This document shows positions 31,492 through 39,727 of a stretch of DNA of 40,949 nt, one piece after another. Source of the stretch: Burkholderiales bacterium (GTDB taxonomy: Bacteria > Pseudomonadota > Gammaproteobacteria > Burkholderiales > Burkholderiaceae_E). The position numbers and the translations under genes were made by a program. Numbering within the stretch: position 1 is the first letter of the stretch; each line of letters begins with the position of its first letter. The stretch is taken from assembly GCA_029977705.1 (NCBI GenBank), contig JAPOKJ010000033.1, positions 1 through 40,949 of the forward strand, read 5' to 3'. The notes under the pieces were generated by a model. That model was not told the DNA's origin, made no database searches, and saw only the letters and a list, made by a program, of their open reading frames with translations.

Positions 31492-32505
31492 ATGGGCCTG
31501 ATTCATCGTCGCCGCAGCGTGCTGCGTCTGGGGGCAGGCGGAGCCACAGGGCTGCTTTGGGCAGGCGGAGCCACAGGGCTGCTTTGGGCCTGCGGGGCCC
31601 AGGCCCAGGCCTTTCCGAGCCGGCCACTGCGTCTGGTCGTGCCGTTCGCGCCGGGAGGGCCCACCGACCTGATGGCGCGGGCGTTGGCCAAGGTGCTGGC
31701 ACCTGCCCTGGGGCAGTCGGTGGTGGTGGACAACAAGCCCGGTGGCGGCGGCCTGATCGGTTTTGGCGAACTGGCCAAGGCGCCGGCTGATGGCCATACC
31801 CTGGCCTTTCCCTCGATCCTGGCCGTGACCAATCCGGCCCTGGTGCCGAACTATCCCTACGATGTGGCGCGCGATTTCCTGCCCGTGACCGTGGTCGGCT
31901 TCATTCCGCATCTGCTGGTGGTCCGCGGCGATTCGCCCTGGCGCAGCCTGGCCGATCTGGTGGGGGCGGCTCGCGACAAGCCGGATACGCTCAGCTACGC
32001 CTCCTCGGGCAATGGCACCTCGGCACACCTGGCGGCGGCCATGTTTGTGGATCGGGCGGGCCTGCGCGTGGCCCATGTGCCGTATCGCGGCGCTTCGCCA
32101 GCGCTTCAGGACCTTCTGGCCGGTCAGGTGCAGTTCATGTTCCTCGATACCACCCTGGCCCTGGCCCAGGTGCGTGCAGGGCGCCTGCGGGCGCTGGCGA
32201 TCGCGCCGGCGCGGCGCATTTCGGCGCTGCCAGAAATCGCATCGGTCGCCGAGCAAGGTTTCCCGGGCTTTGACATCCGGGCCTGGTACGGCCTGATGGT
32301 TCGGGCCGGGACGCCCGCAGCCGTGGTCCAGCGGCTGTACGAGGAGGTTCGCGCCGCCCTGGCCAACCCGGAGGTGCGCGAGTTGTTCCGGGTGCAGGGC
32401 ATCGATCCGGGCGGCATGCCGCCGGCCGAGTTTGGGTTGATGATCCGCGAGGATCTGGCCCATTGGCGCCGCATCGTCGACAAGCTTGGCATCAAGGGAG
32501 AGTGA
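31492..32505 (+). CDS. TTT (Bug/TctC-family) solute receptor with duplicated signal peptide
   Basis: Bug-family receptor, 337 aa. GGGAGG lies five bases before ATG 31492, and a -10-like TATGCT is at 31461. The leader begins IHRRRSVLRLG (twin-arginine-like). Its hydrophobic core holds GGATGLLWA twice in a row because of an exact 27-bp tandem repeat, and cleavage is expected near CGAQAQA-FPSRP. Mature motifs: RPLRLVVPFAPGGPTDLM, VVVDNKPGGGGLIG, PADGHTLAFPS, AHVPYRGASPALQDLL and LPEIASVAEQGFPGFD. Followed after 3 bp by a D-2-hydroxyacid dehydrogenase gene, which suggests a hydroxy- or keto-acid ligand. Confidence 0.93.
   Translation: MGLIHRRRSVLRLGAGGATGLLWAGGATGLLWACGAQAQAFPSRPLRLVVPFAPGGPTDLMARALAKVLAPALGQSVVVDNKPGGGGLIGFGELAKAPADGHTLAFPSILAVTNPALVPNYPYDVARDFLPVTVVGFIPHLLVVRGDSPWRSLADLVGAARDKPDTLSYASSGNGTSAHLAAAMFVDRAGLRVAHVPYRGASPALQDLLAGQVQFMFLDTTLALAQVRAGRLRALAIAPARRISALPEIASVAEQGFPGFDIRAWYGLMVRAGTPAAVVQRLYEEVRAALANPEVRELFRVQGIDPGGMPPAEFGLMIREDLAHWRRIVDKLGIKGE
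31534..31587 (+). repeat. Exact 27-bp tandem repeat in a signal-peptide coding region
   Basis: Two identical, contiguous 27-bp copies (31534-31560 and 31561-31587) encode nine residues each (AGGATGLLW twice), lengthening the hydrophobic segment of the receptor's leader by nine residues while keeping frame. Absence of any mismatch points to a recent duplication or a slippage-prone site. Confidence 0.95.
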
Positions 32506-32508
32506 GTG

Positions 32509-33453
32509 ATGCGCATCGTGATCCCCGATGACTATCAGGACTGCGTGCGGCATCTGGCCTGTTTCTCGCTGCTCGAGGGCCACGAGGTGCGCATCTACAA
32601 CGACACCGTCAAGGGTGTGGACGAACTGGCGCATCGCTTTGAAGGGGCGCAGGCCCTGGTGCTGACGCGCGAGCGCACCGCCATCAGCGCCGCGCTGCTC
32701 GAGCGCCTGCCCTGCCTGCAACTGATCTGCCAGACCGGCAAGCTGTCCAGCCATGTCGATGTGGCGGCCTGCCAGGCCCGTGGCATCCGGCTGATGGAAG
32801 GCAGCGGTACCGGCGCCGCCACGGCCGAACTGACCTGGGCCCTGGTGCTGGCCTCGCGCCGCCACCTGGTGCACGAGGCCGGGCGCATGGCGCGAGGGCT
32901 TTGGCAGGGCCATCTGGGGCAGCAACTGCAGGGGCAGCGCCTGGGGATCTGGGGTTACGGGCGCATCGGCCGGCAGGTGGCGGCCTATGGCCGGGCCTTC
33001 GGCATGCAGGTCAGCGTCTGGGGGCGCGAGGGGTCCCAGCGCGAGGCCCGCGCCGATGGTTTCGAGGTGGCCCGCGATGCGCGGGCCCTGTGCGCGGACA
33101 GTGATGTGCTCAGTCTTCATGTGCGCCTGACACCGCAATCGCGTGGCCTGGTGCGCGCCTCCCACCTGGCCTTGATGAAACCCGGGGCCTTGCTGGTCAA
33201 TACCAGCCGCGCTGAACTGATCGAGGCGGGGGCCTTGGAGCAGGCCTTGCGCGCCGGCCGTCCCGGCTTTGCGGCGGTGGATGTCTACGAGTCGGAGCCG
33301 GTCCTCGATGCCGGGCACCCCCTGCTGCAACTGCCCAATGTGCTGTGTACTCCCCACATCGGCTATGTCGAGCGGGACAATTACGAGCGCTATTTCGGGA
33401 TCGCCTTCGGGCAGATCCGTGCGTTTGCCCAGGAGGCCGGGCAGCAGGCCTGA
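32509..33453 (+). CDS. D-2-hydroxyacid dehydrogenase, receptor-linked
   Basis: NAD-dependent D-2-hydroxyacid dehydrogenase, 314 aa. The Rossmann motif is LGIWGYGRIGRQVAAYG. Catalytic residues lie in LLVNTSRAELI (Arg), DVYESEPV (Glu) and LCTPHIGYV (His). The N-terminal catalytic domain starts MRIVIPDDYQDCVRHL, a form often seen in SerA-like enzymes of Burkholderiales. AGGGAG at 32495 serves ATG 32509; GTG 32506 just before is a possible alternative. Forms a two-gene unit with the receptor gene. Only weakly similar to the dehydrogenase at 7154, so not a local duplicate. Confidence 0.92.
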   Translation: MRIVIPDDYQDCVRHLACFSLLEGHEVRIYNDTVKGVDELAHRFEGAQALVLTRERTAISAALLERLPCLQLICQTGKLSSHVDVAACQARGIRLMEGSGTGAATAELTWALVLASRRHLVHEAGRMARGLWQGHLGQQLQGQRLGIWGYGRIGRQVAAYGRAFGMQVSVWGREGSQREARADGFEVARDARALCADSDVLSLHVRLTPQSRGLVRASHLALMKPGALLVNTSRAELIEAGALEQALRAGRPGFAAVDVYESEPVLDAGHPLLQLPNVLCTPHIGYVERDNYERYFGIAFGQIRAFAQEAGQQA

Positions 33454-33484
33454 GACCGGCAGAACTGCCACCTGGCGGGCGTTT

Positions 33485-33556
33485 GTATACGGTTATATAG
33501 TTGAATCGTCGGTTATATAGCTTGCGAAGCTATATTTGAAAGGATTTGGATATAAT
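33485..33556 (+). promoter_or_regulatory. AT-rich repeat promoter of the orphan ATPase gene
   Basis: In an otherwise GC-rich window this stretch is mostly A and T. GGTTATATAG is exactly repeated at 33491-33500 and 33511-33520, a 20-bp period (about two helical turns, same face). The second copy runs into an inverted repeat ATATAGCTT-GCG-AAGCTATAT (33515-33535). The palindrome GTATAC is at 33485. A perfect -10 TATAAT sits at 33551-33556 with no good -35 at 16-18 bp, so activator dependence is plausible. The whole 163-bp gap from 33454 has no other gene. Confidence 0.6.
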
Positions 33557-33616
33557 TCAATATATTCGTGCCCGGTTCCCGCCACCCGAGACGCTTTGTC
33601 ATCCACCCAAGTTCCC

Positions 33617-34756
33617 ATGAACGAGCCTGCCCAGGACAAGACCTTCCATCGCCAGGACCTGGCTCGTCGCATCGCTGCCCTGGTGCTCACCGACGACCTG
33701 ACCTCGGCTGCCTCCTCCGGCTTTTTCCTGTCCGCACCGCGCCGCACCGGCAAGACCACCTTCATCCGGCAGGACCTGGTGCCGCAACTCGAGTCGATGG
33801 GCGCTCATGTGGTCTATGTCGACCTCTGGAAGGACCGGGCCCGCGATCCGGCCGAACTGATTGCCCAGGCACTGCGCAGTGCCTTGGCTGACCTGGGCCC
33901 GCGGGCCCTCAAGTGGCTCACCCGGCTGGGCATCAAGGGAGGGCGCGTGGCCGGGGTCGAGGTGTCGCTCGACCAGATCGGCATCGGCAAGTCGATGGGA
34001 CTGGGCGATGCACTGGCTGCACTGGGCGGTGCCACCGACAGGATCCTGGTGCTGATCATCGATGAGGCCCAGCAGGCCAATACCACCCGGGCCGGTGCCG
34101 ATGCCATGTTTGCACTGAAGGCGGCGCGTGACGAACTGAACATGAAGGGCAAGGGGCTGCGGGTGATCTGCACCGGCTCGAACCAGAACAAGCTGGCTGC
34201 ACTCACGGCCAGCAAGGACCAGGCCTTTTTCGGGGCCTCGCGCTCGGACCTGCCGCCGCTGCAGCGTCCCTTCATCGACTGGATCTGCCAGCAGGCCCGT
34301 TCCCTGCCCGGCACCCTGGACCCGGAGATCCTGATGGCGCTTTTCGTCGAGGCGGGCCACCGGCCGGAGTTCATCACCGGTGCGCTGGACGATGCGCGCT
34401 TTGACCTGTCGCTGGAGGCCGGGCAACTGATGGATGCGGTGACCGGCTATGTGCGCGCCCGCATGAAGGCGGCCGACGAAGCGACCCTGAAGGTCATCCG
34501 CTCGCTCACGCCCCTGCAGTCGGCCGTGTTCCGGGTTCTGGCCGAGCAGGGCGCGGGCTATGTGCCCTTCGGTGAATCCACGATGGCCTTGTACGCCCGA
34601 TACATGGGCGAGGTCACCTCACCGCGTCCGGATACGCCCAACGTTCAGCAGGCCTTGCAGTCGCTTCAGGAAAAGGGCCTGGTGTGGAAGGCCTCGCGGG
34701 GCGAATACGCGCTCGAGGAGCCGGCCGTGGCCAAGCTGTTGCCAAAAGCTGCCTGA
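33617..34756 (+). CDS. Orphan P-loop ATPase with C-terminal winged-helix-like region
   Basis: A 379-aa ATPase of no family I can name. Walker A is APRRTGKTT (residues 40-48; the first Gly of GxxxxGKT is Ala), Walker B is ILVLIIDEAQQA with D149-E150, and a sensor-1-like ICTGSNQNK follows near 185-192. The C-terminal ~80 residues (TPLQSAVFRVLAEQGAGYV, then NVQQALQSLQEKGLVWKAS) look like a winged helix. This order resembles archaeal-type/STAND or Orc1-Cdc6-like ATPases. No signal or membrane segments. ATG 33617 is chosen because homology-like sequence begins there; the ribosome site is weak. It stands alone between a dehydrogenase gene and a convergent EamA gene, behind an unusually AT-rich promoter. 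DNA-related, regulatory or defence roles are possible; none is shown. Confidence 0.8.
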   Translation: MNEPAQDKTFHRQDLARRIAALVLTDDLTSAASSGFFLSAPRRTGKTTFIRQDLVPQLESMGAHVVYVDLWKDRARDPAELIAQALRSALADLGPRALKWLTRLGIKGGRVAGVEVSLDQIGIGKSMGLGDALAALGGATDRILVLIIDEAQQANTTRAGADAMFALKAARDELNMKGKGLRVICTGSNQNKLAALTASKDQAFFGASRSDLPPLQRPFIDWICQQARSLPGTLDPEILMALFVEAGHRPEFITGALDDARFDLSLEAGQLMDAVTGYVRARMKAADEATLKVIRSLTPLQSAVFRVLAEQGAGYVPFGESTMALYARYMGEVTSPRPDTPNVQQALQSLQEKGLVWKASRGEYALEEPAVAKLLPKAA

Positions 34757-34788
34757 GTGCGGCGCGGAAGCGGGCAGTCGGGGCGGGA

Positions 34789-35721
34789 CTATTCGCGCGG
34801 CGCGGGATTGCGGTTGACCAGCCACAGGCCCGCCGCCACCAGTGCCAGTGCGCAGAGCAGTTTCCAGCTCAGGGGTTCTTTCATCATCAGCGTGCCCGCC
34901 ATCACACCGAAGATCGGTGACAGAAAGGTGAAGGCGTGCATGGTGCTGGCTGAGTAACGGGCAATCAGCATGAACCAGGCCAGATAGCCGGCCGAGGCGA
35001 CGATTACGGTCTGGTAGGAAAAGGCGAGCCACACCGACAGGCTGGGCGCGAAAATGCCGCGCTCGCCGATCAGCCAGGACACGGCCAGGAGCAGGACGCC
35101 GGATACCGCCAGCTGGTAGATGAGGTTTTTCTCCGCTGCCTCGCTGCGCAGGCGGGTGGCCTTGATGATGATCGTGGTCATCCCCCAGAAGAATGCCGCG
35201 GTGATGCACAGCAGATCCCCCAGCAGGGTCGAGGCCGGCCCGGCGGAGCCGGCTGCTGGCACGAGCCGGTCGGAAAACACCAGGGCCACGCCGATGAAGG
35301 CGATCACCAGGCCGATCAGCTTGGCGCGCGACAAGCGGTCATGGGGCAGGAAAAAATGGGCGATCGGTGCGACGAAGAAGGGGGCGGTGTACAGGAACAG
35401 GGTGGCGCGCGCCACCGTCGTGCGGTTCAGACCCTCAAAGAGGGCCCAGAACTCGAGCGCAAACAGCACACCCGCGCAAAGGCCTGGCCACAGGCTTTGA
35501 TCGAAGAATTCAAAGCGCTTGCCGCGCAGCCGCACATAGGCCAGCACCAGGAAAGTGGCGATCAGCGAGCGCAAGCCGGCCTGGAAGACCGGCGACATGC
35601 CGCCGTTGGCAATCTTGGTGGCCACCGAACCGGCGCCGACGATCGCACACCACAGCACCGCCGCAGCGATCAGGGCCGGGGGAAAGTGCTGTGAATTTTG
35701 CTGCGGTGAAGCAATGGACAT
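34789..35721 (-). CDS. EamA/DMT-family transporter
   Basis: Drug/metabolite transporter superfamily permease, 310 aa, with ten predicted membrane segments arranged as two EamA repeats. The first opens ALIAAAVLWCAIVGAGSVAT and ends with the GVALVFSDRLV segment; the second starts LLGDLLCITAAFFWGMTTII and ends LALVAAGLWLVNR. Charged loop FFLPHDRLSRAKLIG is typical. Start at ATG 35721; divergent from ugpB by 100 bp. Likely exports a metabolite or amino acid; substrate unknown. Confidence 0.9.
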   Translation of the reverse strand: MSIASPQQNSQHFPPALIAAAVLWCAIVGAGSVATKIANGGMSPVFQAGLRSLIATFLVLAYVRLRGKRFEFFDQSLWPGLCAGVLFALEFWALFEGLNRTTVARATLFLYTAPFFVAPIAHFFLPHDRLSRAKLIGLVIAFIGVALVFSDRLVPAAGSAGPASTLLGDLLCITAAFFWGMTTIIIKATRLRSEAAEKNLIYQLAVSGVLLLAVSWLIGERGIFAPSLSVWLAFSYQTVIVASAGYLAWFMLIARYSASTMHAFTFLSPIFGVMAGTLMMKEPLSWKLLCALALVAAGLWLVNRNPAPRE

Positions 35722-35821
35722 GAGGCTCTTTCGGACAAGCCGGGACGTGTGCGGTTCGGATCAGGCTGCCATCTCGTTGTAACATCCGCCAAAGAACATG
35801 GTGGCATTCAAAGGAGACAAG

Positions 35822-37174
35822 ATGAGCACGACGAATTCCGGGACGGCAGGCAAGTACCGTCCGCAAGTGTATGCCTTCGTGGCCGCAGCCCTGCTGGCCG
35901 GGGGCTTCGGCTGGACCGCACCTGCCCGTGCGGCGGTCGAGGTGCAGTGGTGGCACTCGATGACCGGTGCACTGGGCGACCGCCTGGCCAACCTGGCCGA
36001 TCGCTTCAACAAGAGCCAGTCCGAGTACAAGGTGGTGCCGGTATTCAAGGGCTCCTACCCCGAATCGATGGCTGCTGCGGTGGCGGCTTTCCGGGCCGGC
36101 AACGCGCCCCATATCCTGCAGGTGTTCGAGGTGGGAACGGCCACCATGATGTCGTCCAAGGGGGCGATCGTGCCGGTCGAGCAGGTCATGAAGGATGCCG
36201 GCGAGAAGTTCGACCGCGCCGCCTACATTCCTGCGGTGGCCGGCTACTACACGACGCGCAAGGGCGAGATGCTGTCCTTCCCCTTCAACAGCTCGACCAC
36301 GGTCTTTTATTACAACAAGGATGCCCTGGCCAAGGCTGGCGTGACCAAGGTACCCGAGACCTGGAACGAGGTCACGGCGGCCGCTGCCAAAGTCAAGGCA
36401 GCCGGTGCGACCTCTTGCGGTTTCACCACCGGCTGGCAAAGCTGGGTGCAGCTGGAAAGCTTTTCGGCCTGGCACAACGTGCCGGTGGCCACCGCCAACA
36501 ATGGTTTTGATTCGCCTTCGGCGCGGATGCTGGTCAACACCCCGCTGCATGTCCGCCACATCAGCAACATGAGCGACTGGGCCAAGCGTGGCTGGTTCAC
36601 CTATGCCGGCCGCCGCAACGAACCCGAGGCCAAGTTCTTCTCGGGTGAATGCGCGATGCTGACCTCCAGTTCGGCTGCCTATGCCAACATCAAGCGCAAT
36701 GCCAAGTTCAACTTCGGCATCGGCAAGCTGCCCTACTACAATGATGTCAAGGGCGCACCGCAGAACACCATCATCGGTGGCGCCAGCCTGTGGGTGATGT
36801 CTGGCAAGAAGAAGGAAGAGTACAAGGGCGTGGCCCGCTTCTTCTCCTTCCTGTCCTCGCCGGCCATCCAGGCCGAGTGGCACCAGGAAACCGGCTATTT
36901 GCCGCTGACCGTTGCTGCCTACGAGCAGACCAAGAAGTCGGGCTTCTATGAAAAGAATCCTGGTACCGATGTGTCGGTTCAGCAGATGCTGATCAAGACA
37001 ACCGACAAGTCGCGCGGCATCCGCCTGGGCAATTTCGTTCAGATCCGCGATGTTGTCGATGAGGAACTGGAAGGGGTCTGGGCCGGCAAGCAGGACGCCA
37101 AGACCGCACTGGACAAGATCGTGTCGCGCGCCAACGAGCAGCTGATCCGCTTCGAGCGTACGGCCAAGGAGTGA
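35822..37174 (+). CDS. ugpB: sn-Glycerol-3-phosphate ABC transporter, periplasmic binding protein
   Basis: UgpB, 450 aa, a family 1 solute-binding protein. The signal peptide [16 protein letters not shown] ends near [16 protein letters not shown]. Typical UgpB segments: [77 protein letters not shown] and the [11 protein letters not shown] strand. AAGGAG lies five bases before ATG 35822. Captures glycerol-3-phosphate and its diesters in the periplasm. First gene of ugpB-A-E-Q. No Pho box was recognised in the 100-bp upstream gap. Confidence 0.95.
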   Translation: MSTTNSGTAGKYRPQVYAFVAAALLAGGFGWTAPARAAVEVQWWHSMTGALGDRLANLADRFNKSQSEYKVVPVFKGSYPESMAAAVAAFRAGNAPHILQVFEVGTATMMSSKGAIVPVEQVMKDAGEKFDRAAYIPAVAGYYTTRKGEMLSFPFNSSTTVFYYNKDALAKAGVTKVPETWNEVTAAAAKVKAAGATSCGFTTGWQSWVQLESFSAWHNVPVATANNGFDSPSARMLVNTPLHVRHISNMSDWAKRGWFTYAGRRNEPEAKFFSGECAMLTSSSAAYANIKRNAKFNFGIGKLPYYNDVKGAPQNTIIGGASLWVMSGKKKEEYKGVARFFSFLSSPAIQAEWHQETGYLPLTVAAYEQTKKSGFYEKNPGTDVSVQQMLIKTTDKSRGIRLGNFVQIRDVVDEELEGVWAGKQDAKTALDKIVSRANEQLIRFERTAKE

Positions 37175-37214
37175 GCCTGACCGTCGGTCTGGCGCCGCGC
37201 GGAGGATGACGACC

Positions 37215-38096
37215 ATGGAAAAGCGCGTCATCTTCCGCGATCGCCTGCTGCCCTATCTGCTGCTCCTGCCGCAGATCATCATCACGGTGGTGTTTTTTTT
37301 CTGGCCTGCCTTCCAGGCCCTGTACCAGTCGCTGTTCATCCAGGACGCCTTCGGGTCCGAGCTGCAGTTTGTCGGTCTGGAAAACTTCAGCAAGCTGTTC
37401 GCGGACGAGTTGTACCTGGGCTCGTTCAAGGTCACCGCCGCGTTTTCGTTGCTGGTCACCTTGCTCGGCCTCTCGATCAGCCTGCTGCTGGCGTATTTCG
37501 CGGACCGGGCCATCCGCGGTGCCTTGCTGTTTCGCACCCTGCTGATCTGGCCCTATGCGGTCGCCCCGGCGATTGCCGGTGTGCTGTGGATGTTCCTGTT
37601 CAATCCTTCCCTGGGCGTGATCACCCATTGGCTGAAGGCCTTCGGCTACAGCTGGAACCACGTGCTCGAGGGCGGGCAGGCCATGCTGCTGGTCGTGGTT
37701 GCGGCCATCTGGAAACAGATCAGCTACAACTTCATTTTTTTCCTGGCCGGCCTGCAATCGATTCCGCGCTCCCTGATCGAAGCCGCGGCGCTTGACGGGG
37801 CGGGGGCCTGGCGTACCTTCAGGGACATCGTGCTGCCGCTGCTGTCACCGACCGCCTTCTTCCTGCTGGTGGTGAACATCGTCTATGCCTTCTTCGATAC
37901 CTTCCCGATCATCGATGCTGCCACCGGGGGCGGGCCGAACAAGGCGACCGAGATCCTGGTCTACAAGGTCTACCACGACGGATTCAAGGGCCTCGACCTG
38001 GGCAGTTCCGCCGCCCAGTCGGTCATCCTGATGGCCATCGTGATCGGCCTGACCTTTGTCCAGTTCCGCTATGTCGAGCGGCGCGTGAAGTACTGA
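37215..38096 (+). CDS. ugpA: sn-Glycerol-3-phosphate ABC transporter permease UgpA
   Basis: MalF-type permease, 293 aa (E. coli UgpA 295), with six membrane segments. The start ATG 37215 is nine bases after GGAGG; an ATG at 37206 abuts that site and is less likely. The first segment [20 protein letters not shown] is typical. The EAA loop for ATPase contact is [35 protein letters not shown] follows in the last periplasmic region. A T8 run (37293-37300) encodes FFF. Lies 40 bp after ugpB and 10 bp before ugpE. Confidence 0.95.
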   Translation: MEKRVIFRDRLLPYLLLLPQIIITVVFFFWPAFQALYQSLFIQDAFGSELQFVGLENFSKLFADELYLGSFKVTAAFSLLVTLLGLSISLLLAYFADRAIRGALLFRTLLIWPYAVAPAIAGVLWMFLFNPSLGVITHWLKAFGYSWNHVLEGGQAMLLVVVAAIWKQISYNFIFFLAGLQSIPRSLIEAAALDGAGAWRTFRDIVLPLLSPTAFFLLVVNIVYAFFDTFPIIDAATGGGPNKATEILVYKVYHDGFKGLDLGSSAAQSVILMAIVIGLTFVQFRYVERRVKY

Positions 38097-38106
38097 GGCG
38101 CGAGCG

Positions 38107-38952
38107 ATGATCGGCCGTTCGCCCTGGATGAGCTTTCTGACCTATCTGGTGCTGGTGCTGGGGGTGTGCCTGATCGGCCTGCCCCTGTGGGTGACCCTCG
38201 TGGCCAGTACGCAGAGCATGGACCAGGTCACCTCGGCGCCGATGTCCCTGCTGCCCGGGCGCCACCTGCTCGAGAACTACAGCACGGTGCTGACCGGCGG
38301 ATCGCATGATCTGGCCGCACCGGTGGCGCGCATGATGATGGTCAGCGCCCTCATGGCCCTGGGCATCGCGCTGGGCAAGATCATGATTTCCCTGCTCTCG
38401 GCCTTTGCGCTTATTTATTTCCGATTCCCACTCAGGAACTTTTTTTTCTGGATGATCTTTGTCACCCTGATGCTGCCGGTCGAAGTGCGCATCATGCCGA
38501 CCTACAAGGTGATGTCCGACCTGCACCTGCTCAATACCTACACTGGCTTGATCCTTCCGCTGATCGCCTCGGCAACCGCGACCTTCCTGTTCCGGCAGTT
38601 CTTCATGACCGTGCCCGATGAGCTGGCCGAGGCGGCCAAGCTCGATGGTGCCGGCCCGCTGCGTTTTTTCTGGTCGATCCTGCTGCCGCTGGCCCGTACC
38701 AACATCGCGGCCATGTTCGTGATCCTGTTCGTGTACGGCTGGAACCAGTACCTGTGGCCCCTGCTGATCACCACCGACGAAAACATGTACTCGATCGTGA
38801 TCGGCATCAAGCGCATGATCGCCTCCGGCGATGCCGCCACCGAATGGCATCTGGTGATGGCCACCGCCGTGCTGGCGATGGTGCCGCCGGTGATGGTGGT
38901 GGTACTGATGCAGAAGTGGTTCGTCAAGGGACTTGTTGATTCGGACAAATGA
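38107..38952 (+). CDS. ugpE: sn-Glycerol-3-phosphate ABC transporter permease UgpE
   Basis: MalG-type permease, 281 aa, identical in length to E. coli UgpE. The EAA loop is EAAKLDGAGPLRFFWSILLP. Membrane segments include LVLVLGVCLIGLPLWVTLVA and MVPPVMVVVLMQKWFVKGL at the end. YGWNQYLWPLLITT is characteristic of UgpE. A T8 tract at 38440-38447 encodes FFF in NFFFWMIF, with the same T8-CTGG context as in ugpA. Only 4 bp separate it from ugpQ; the ATPase gene ugpC, often next in such clusters, is absent. Confidence 0.95.
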   Translation: MIGRSPWMSFLTYLVLVLGVCLIGLPLWVTLVASTQSMDQVTSAPMSLLPGRHLLENYSTVLTGGSHDLAAPVARMMMVSALMALGIALGKIMISLLSAFALIYFRFPLRNFFFWMIFVTLMLPVEVRIMPTYKVMSDLHLLNTYTGLILPLIASATATFLFRQFFMTVPDELAEAAKLDGAGPLRFFWSILLPLARTNIAAMFVILFVYGWNQYLWPLLITTDENMYSIVIGIKRMIASGDAATEWHLVMATAVLAMVPPVMVVVLMQKWFVKGLVDSDK

Positions 38953-38956
38953 CATC

Positions 38957-39727
38957 ATGGGTATTCCTTCTCCCGCCCCCGACAGCCTGGTCAGCTTCAG
39001 CAACTGGCCCTACCTCAAGCGCTGTGCCCATCGCGGCGCCGGCAAGCTGGCACCTGAAAACACCCTGGCGGCGATCCGCCATGGCGCGGCGCTCGGTTAC
39101 CGCTTCTTCGAGTTCGACGCCAAGCTCAGCGGCGATGGCGTGGCCCTGCTGATGCATGATGCAACCCTCGAGCGCACCAGCAATGGCATCGGACGGGTGG
39201 CTGGCAAAACGTTTGGCGAACTGGCCCAGATCGATGCCGGCAGCTGGCATTCAGCGGCCTTTGCCGGCGAAGGCATCCCGACGCTGGCGCAGGCATGCAC
39301 CTGGCTGATTGCCAACCGTTGTCAGGCCAATATCGAGATCAAGCCCTGCCCGGGCCGCGAGGCCGAGACCGGCGCCGCCATCGCTCTCGAGGCGCGGCGC
39401 CTGTTTGCCGGCCAGCAGGTGCCGCCGCTCCTGACGTCTTTCTCCGAGGTCGCCCTCGAGGCGGCGCGGCGCGTGGCGCCCGAGTTGCCGCGCGGCCTGT
39501 TGTGCACCGAGTTGCCGCTCGACTGGGTGAGGCGTTGCAAGGACCTGGGCTGCGTGGCGATCGATCCCCACCATGGCCAACTGACGCGCGAGATCCTGCT
39601 GCAGGCGCATGCCGAGGGCCTGCGTGTGGCCACCTATACGGTCAATGATCCCGGCATCGCCGAACAACTGACCGTATGGGGCCTGGATGTCCTGATCACC
39701 GATCTGGTGGACCGGATCAAGCCCTGA
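38957..39727 (+). CDS. ugpQ: Glycerophosphodiester phosphodiesterase
   Basis: GDPD-family TIM-barrel enzyme, 256 aa, cytoplasmic UgpQ type without signal peptide. CAHRGAGKLAPENTL carries the HR...EN catalytic and metal residues (H25, E34), with FEFDAKLSGDG and LMHDATLERTSNG following, and IEIKPCPG later. It hydrolyses glycerophosphodiesters imported by Ugp into glycerol-3-phosphate and an alcohol such as choline or ethanolamine. ATG 38957 is four bases after the ugpE stop. Its 3' end overlaps the convergent racemase-family gene by 11 bp. Confidence 0.95.
   Translation: MGIPSPAPDSLVSFSNWPYLKRCAHRGAGKLAPENTLAAIRHGAALGYRFFEFDAKLSGDGVALLMHDATLERTSNGIGRVAGKTFGELAQIDAGSWHSAAFAGEGIPTLAQACTWLIANRCQANIEIKPCPGREAETGAAIALEARRLFAGQQVPPLLTSFSEVALEAARRVAPELPRGLLCTELPLDWVRRCKDLGCVAIDPHHGQLTREILLQAHAEGLRVATYTVNDPGIAEQLTVWGLDVLITDLVDRIKP

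Noticed and set aside
31375-33471. 698-codon open frame on the minus strand across the receptor and dehydrogenase genes
   Set aside because: It is the complement of two genes whose plus-strand products have full family motifs and good ribosome sites. Its own sequence is low-complexity, rich in Gly, His, Gln and Arg, as usual for antisense frames in GC-rich DNA.
33485-33535. AT-rich repeats as a CRISPR or plasmid iteron array
   Set aside because: Only two copies, no spacers of constant size beyond one interval, and no replication or cas gene nearby.
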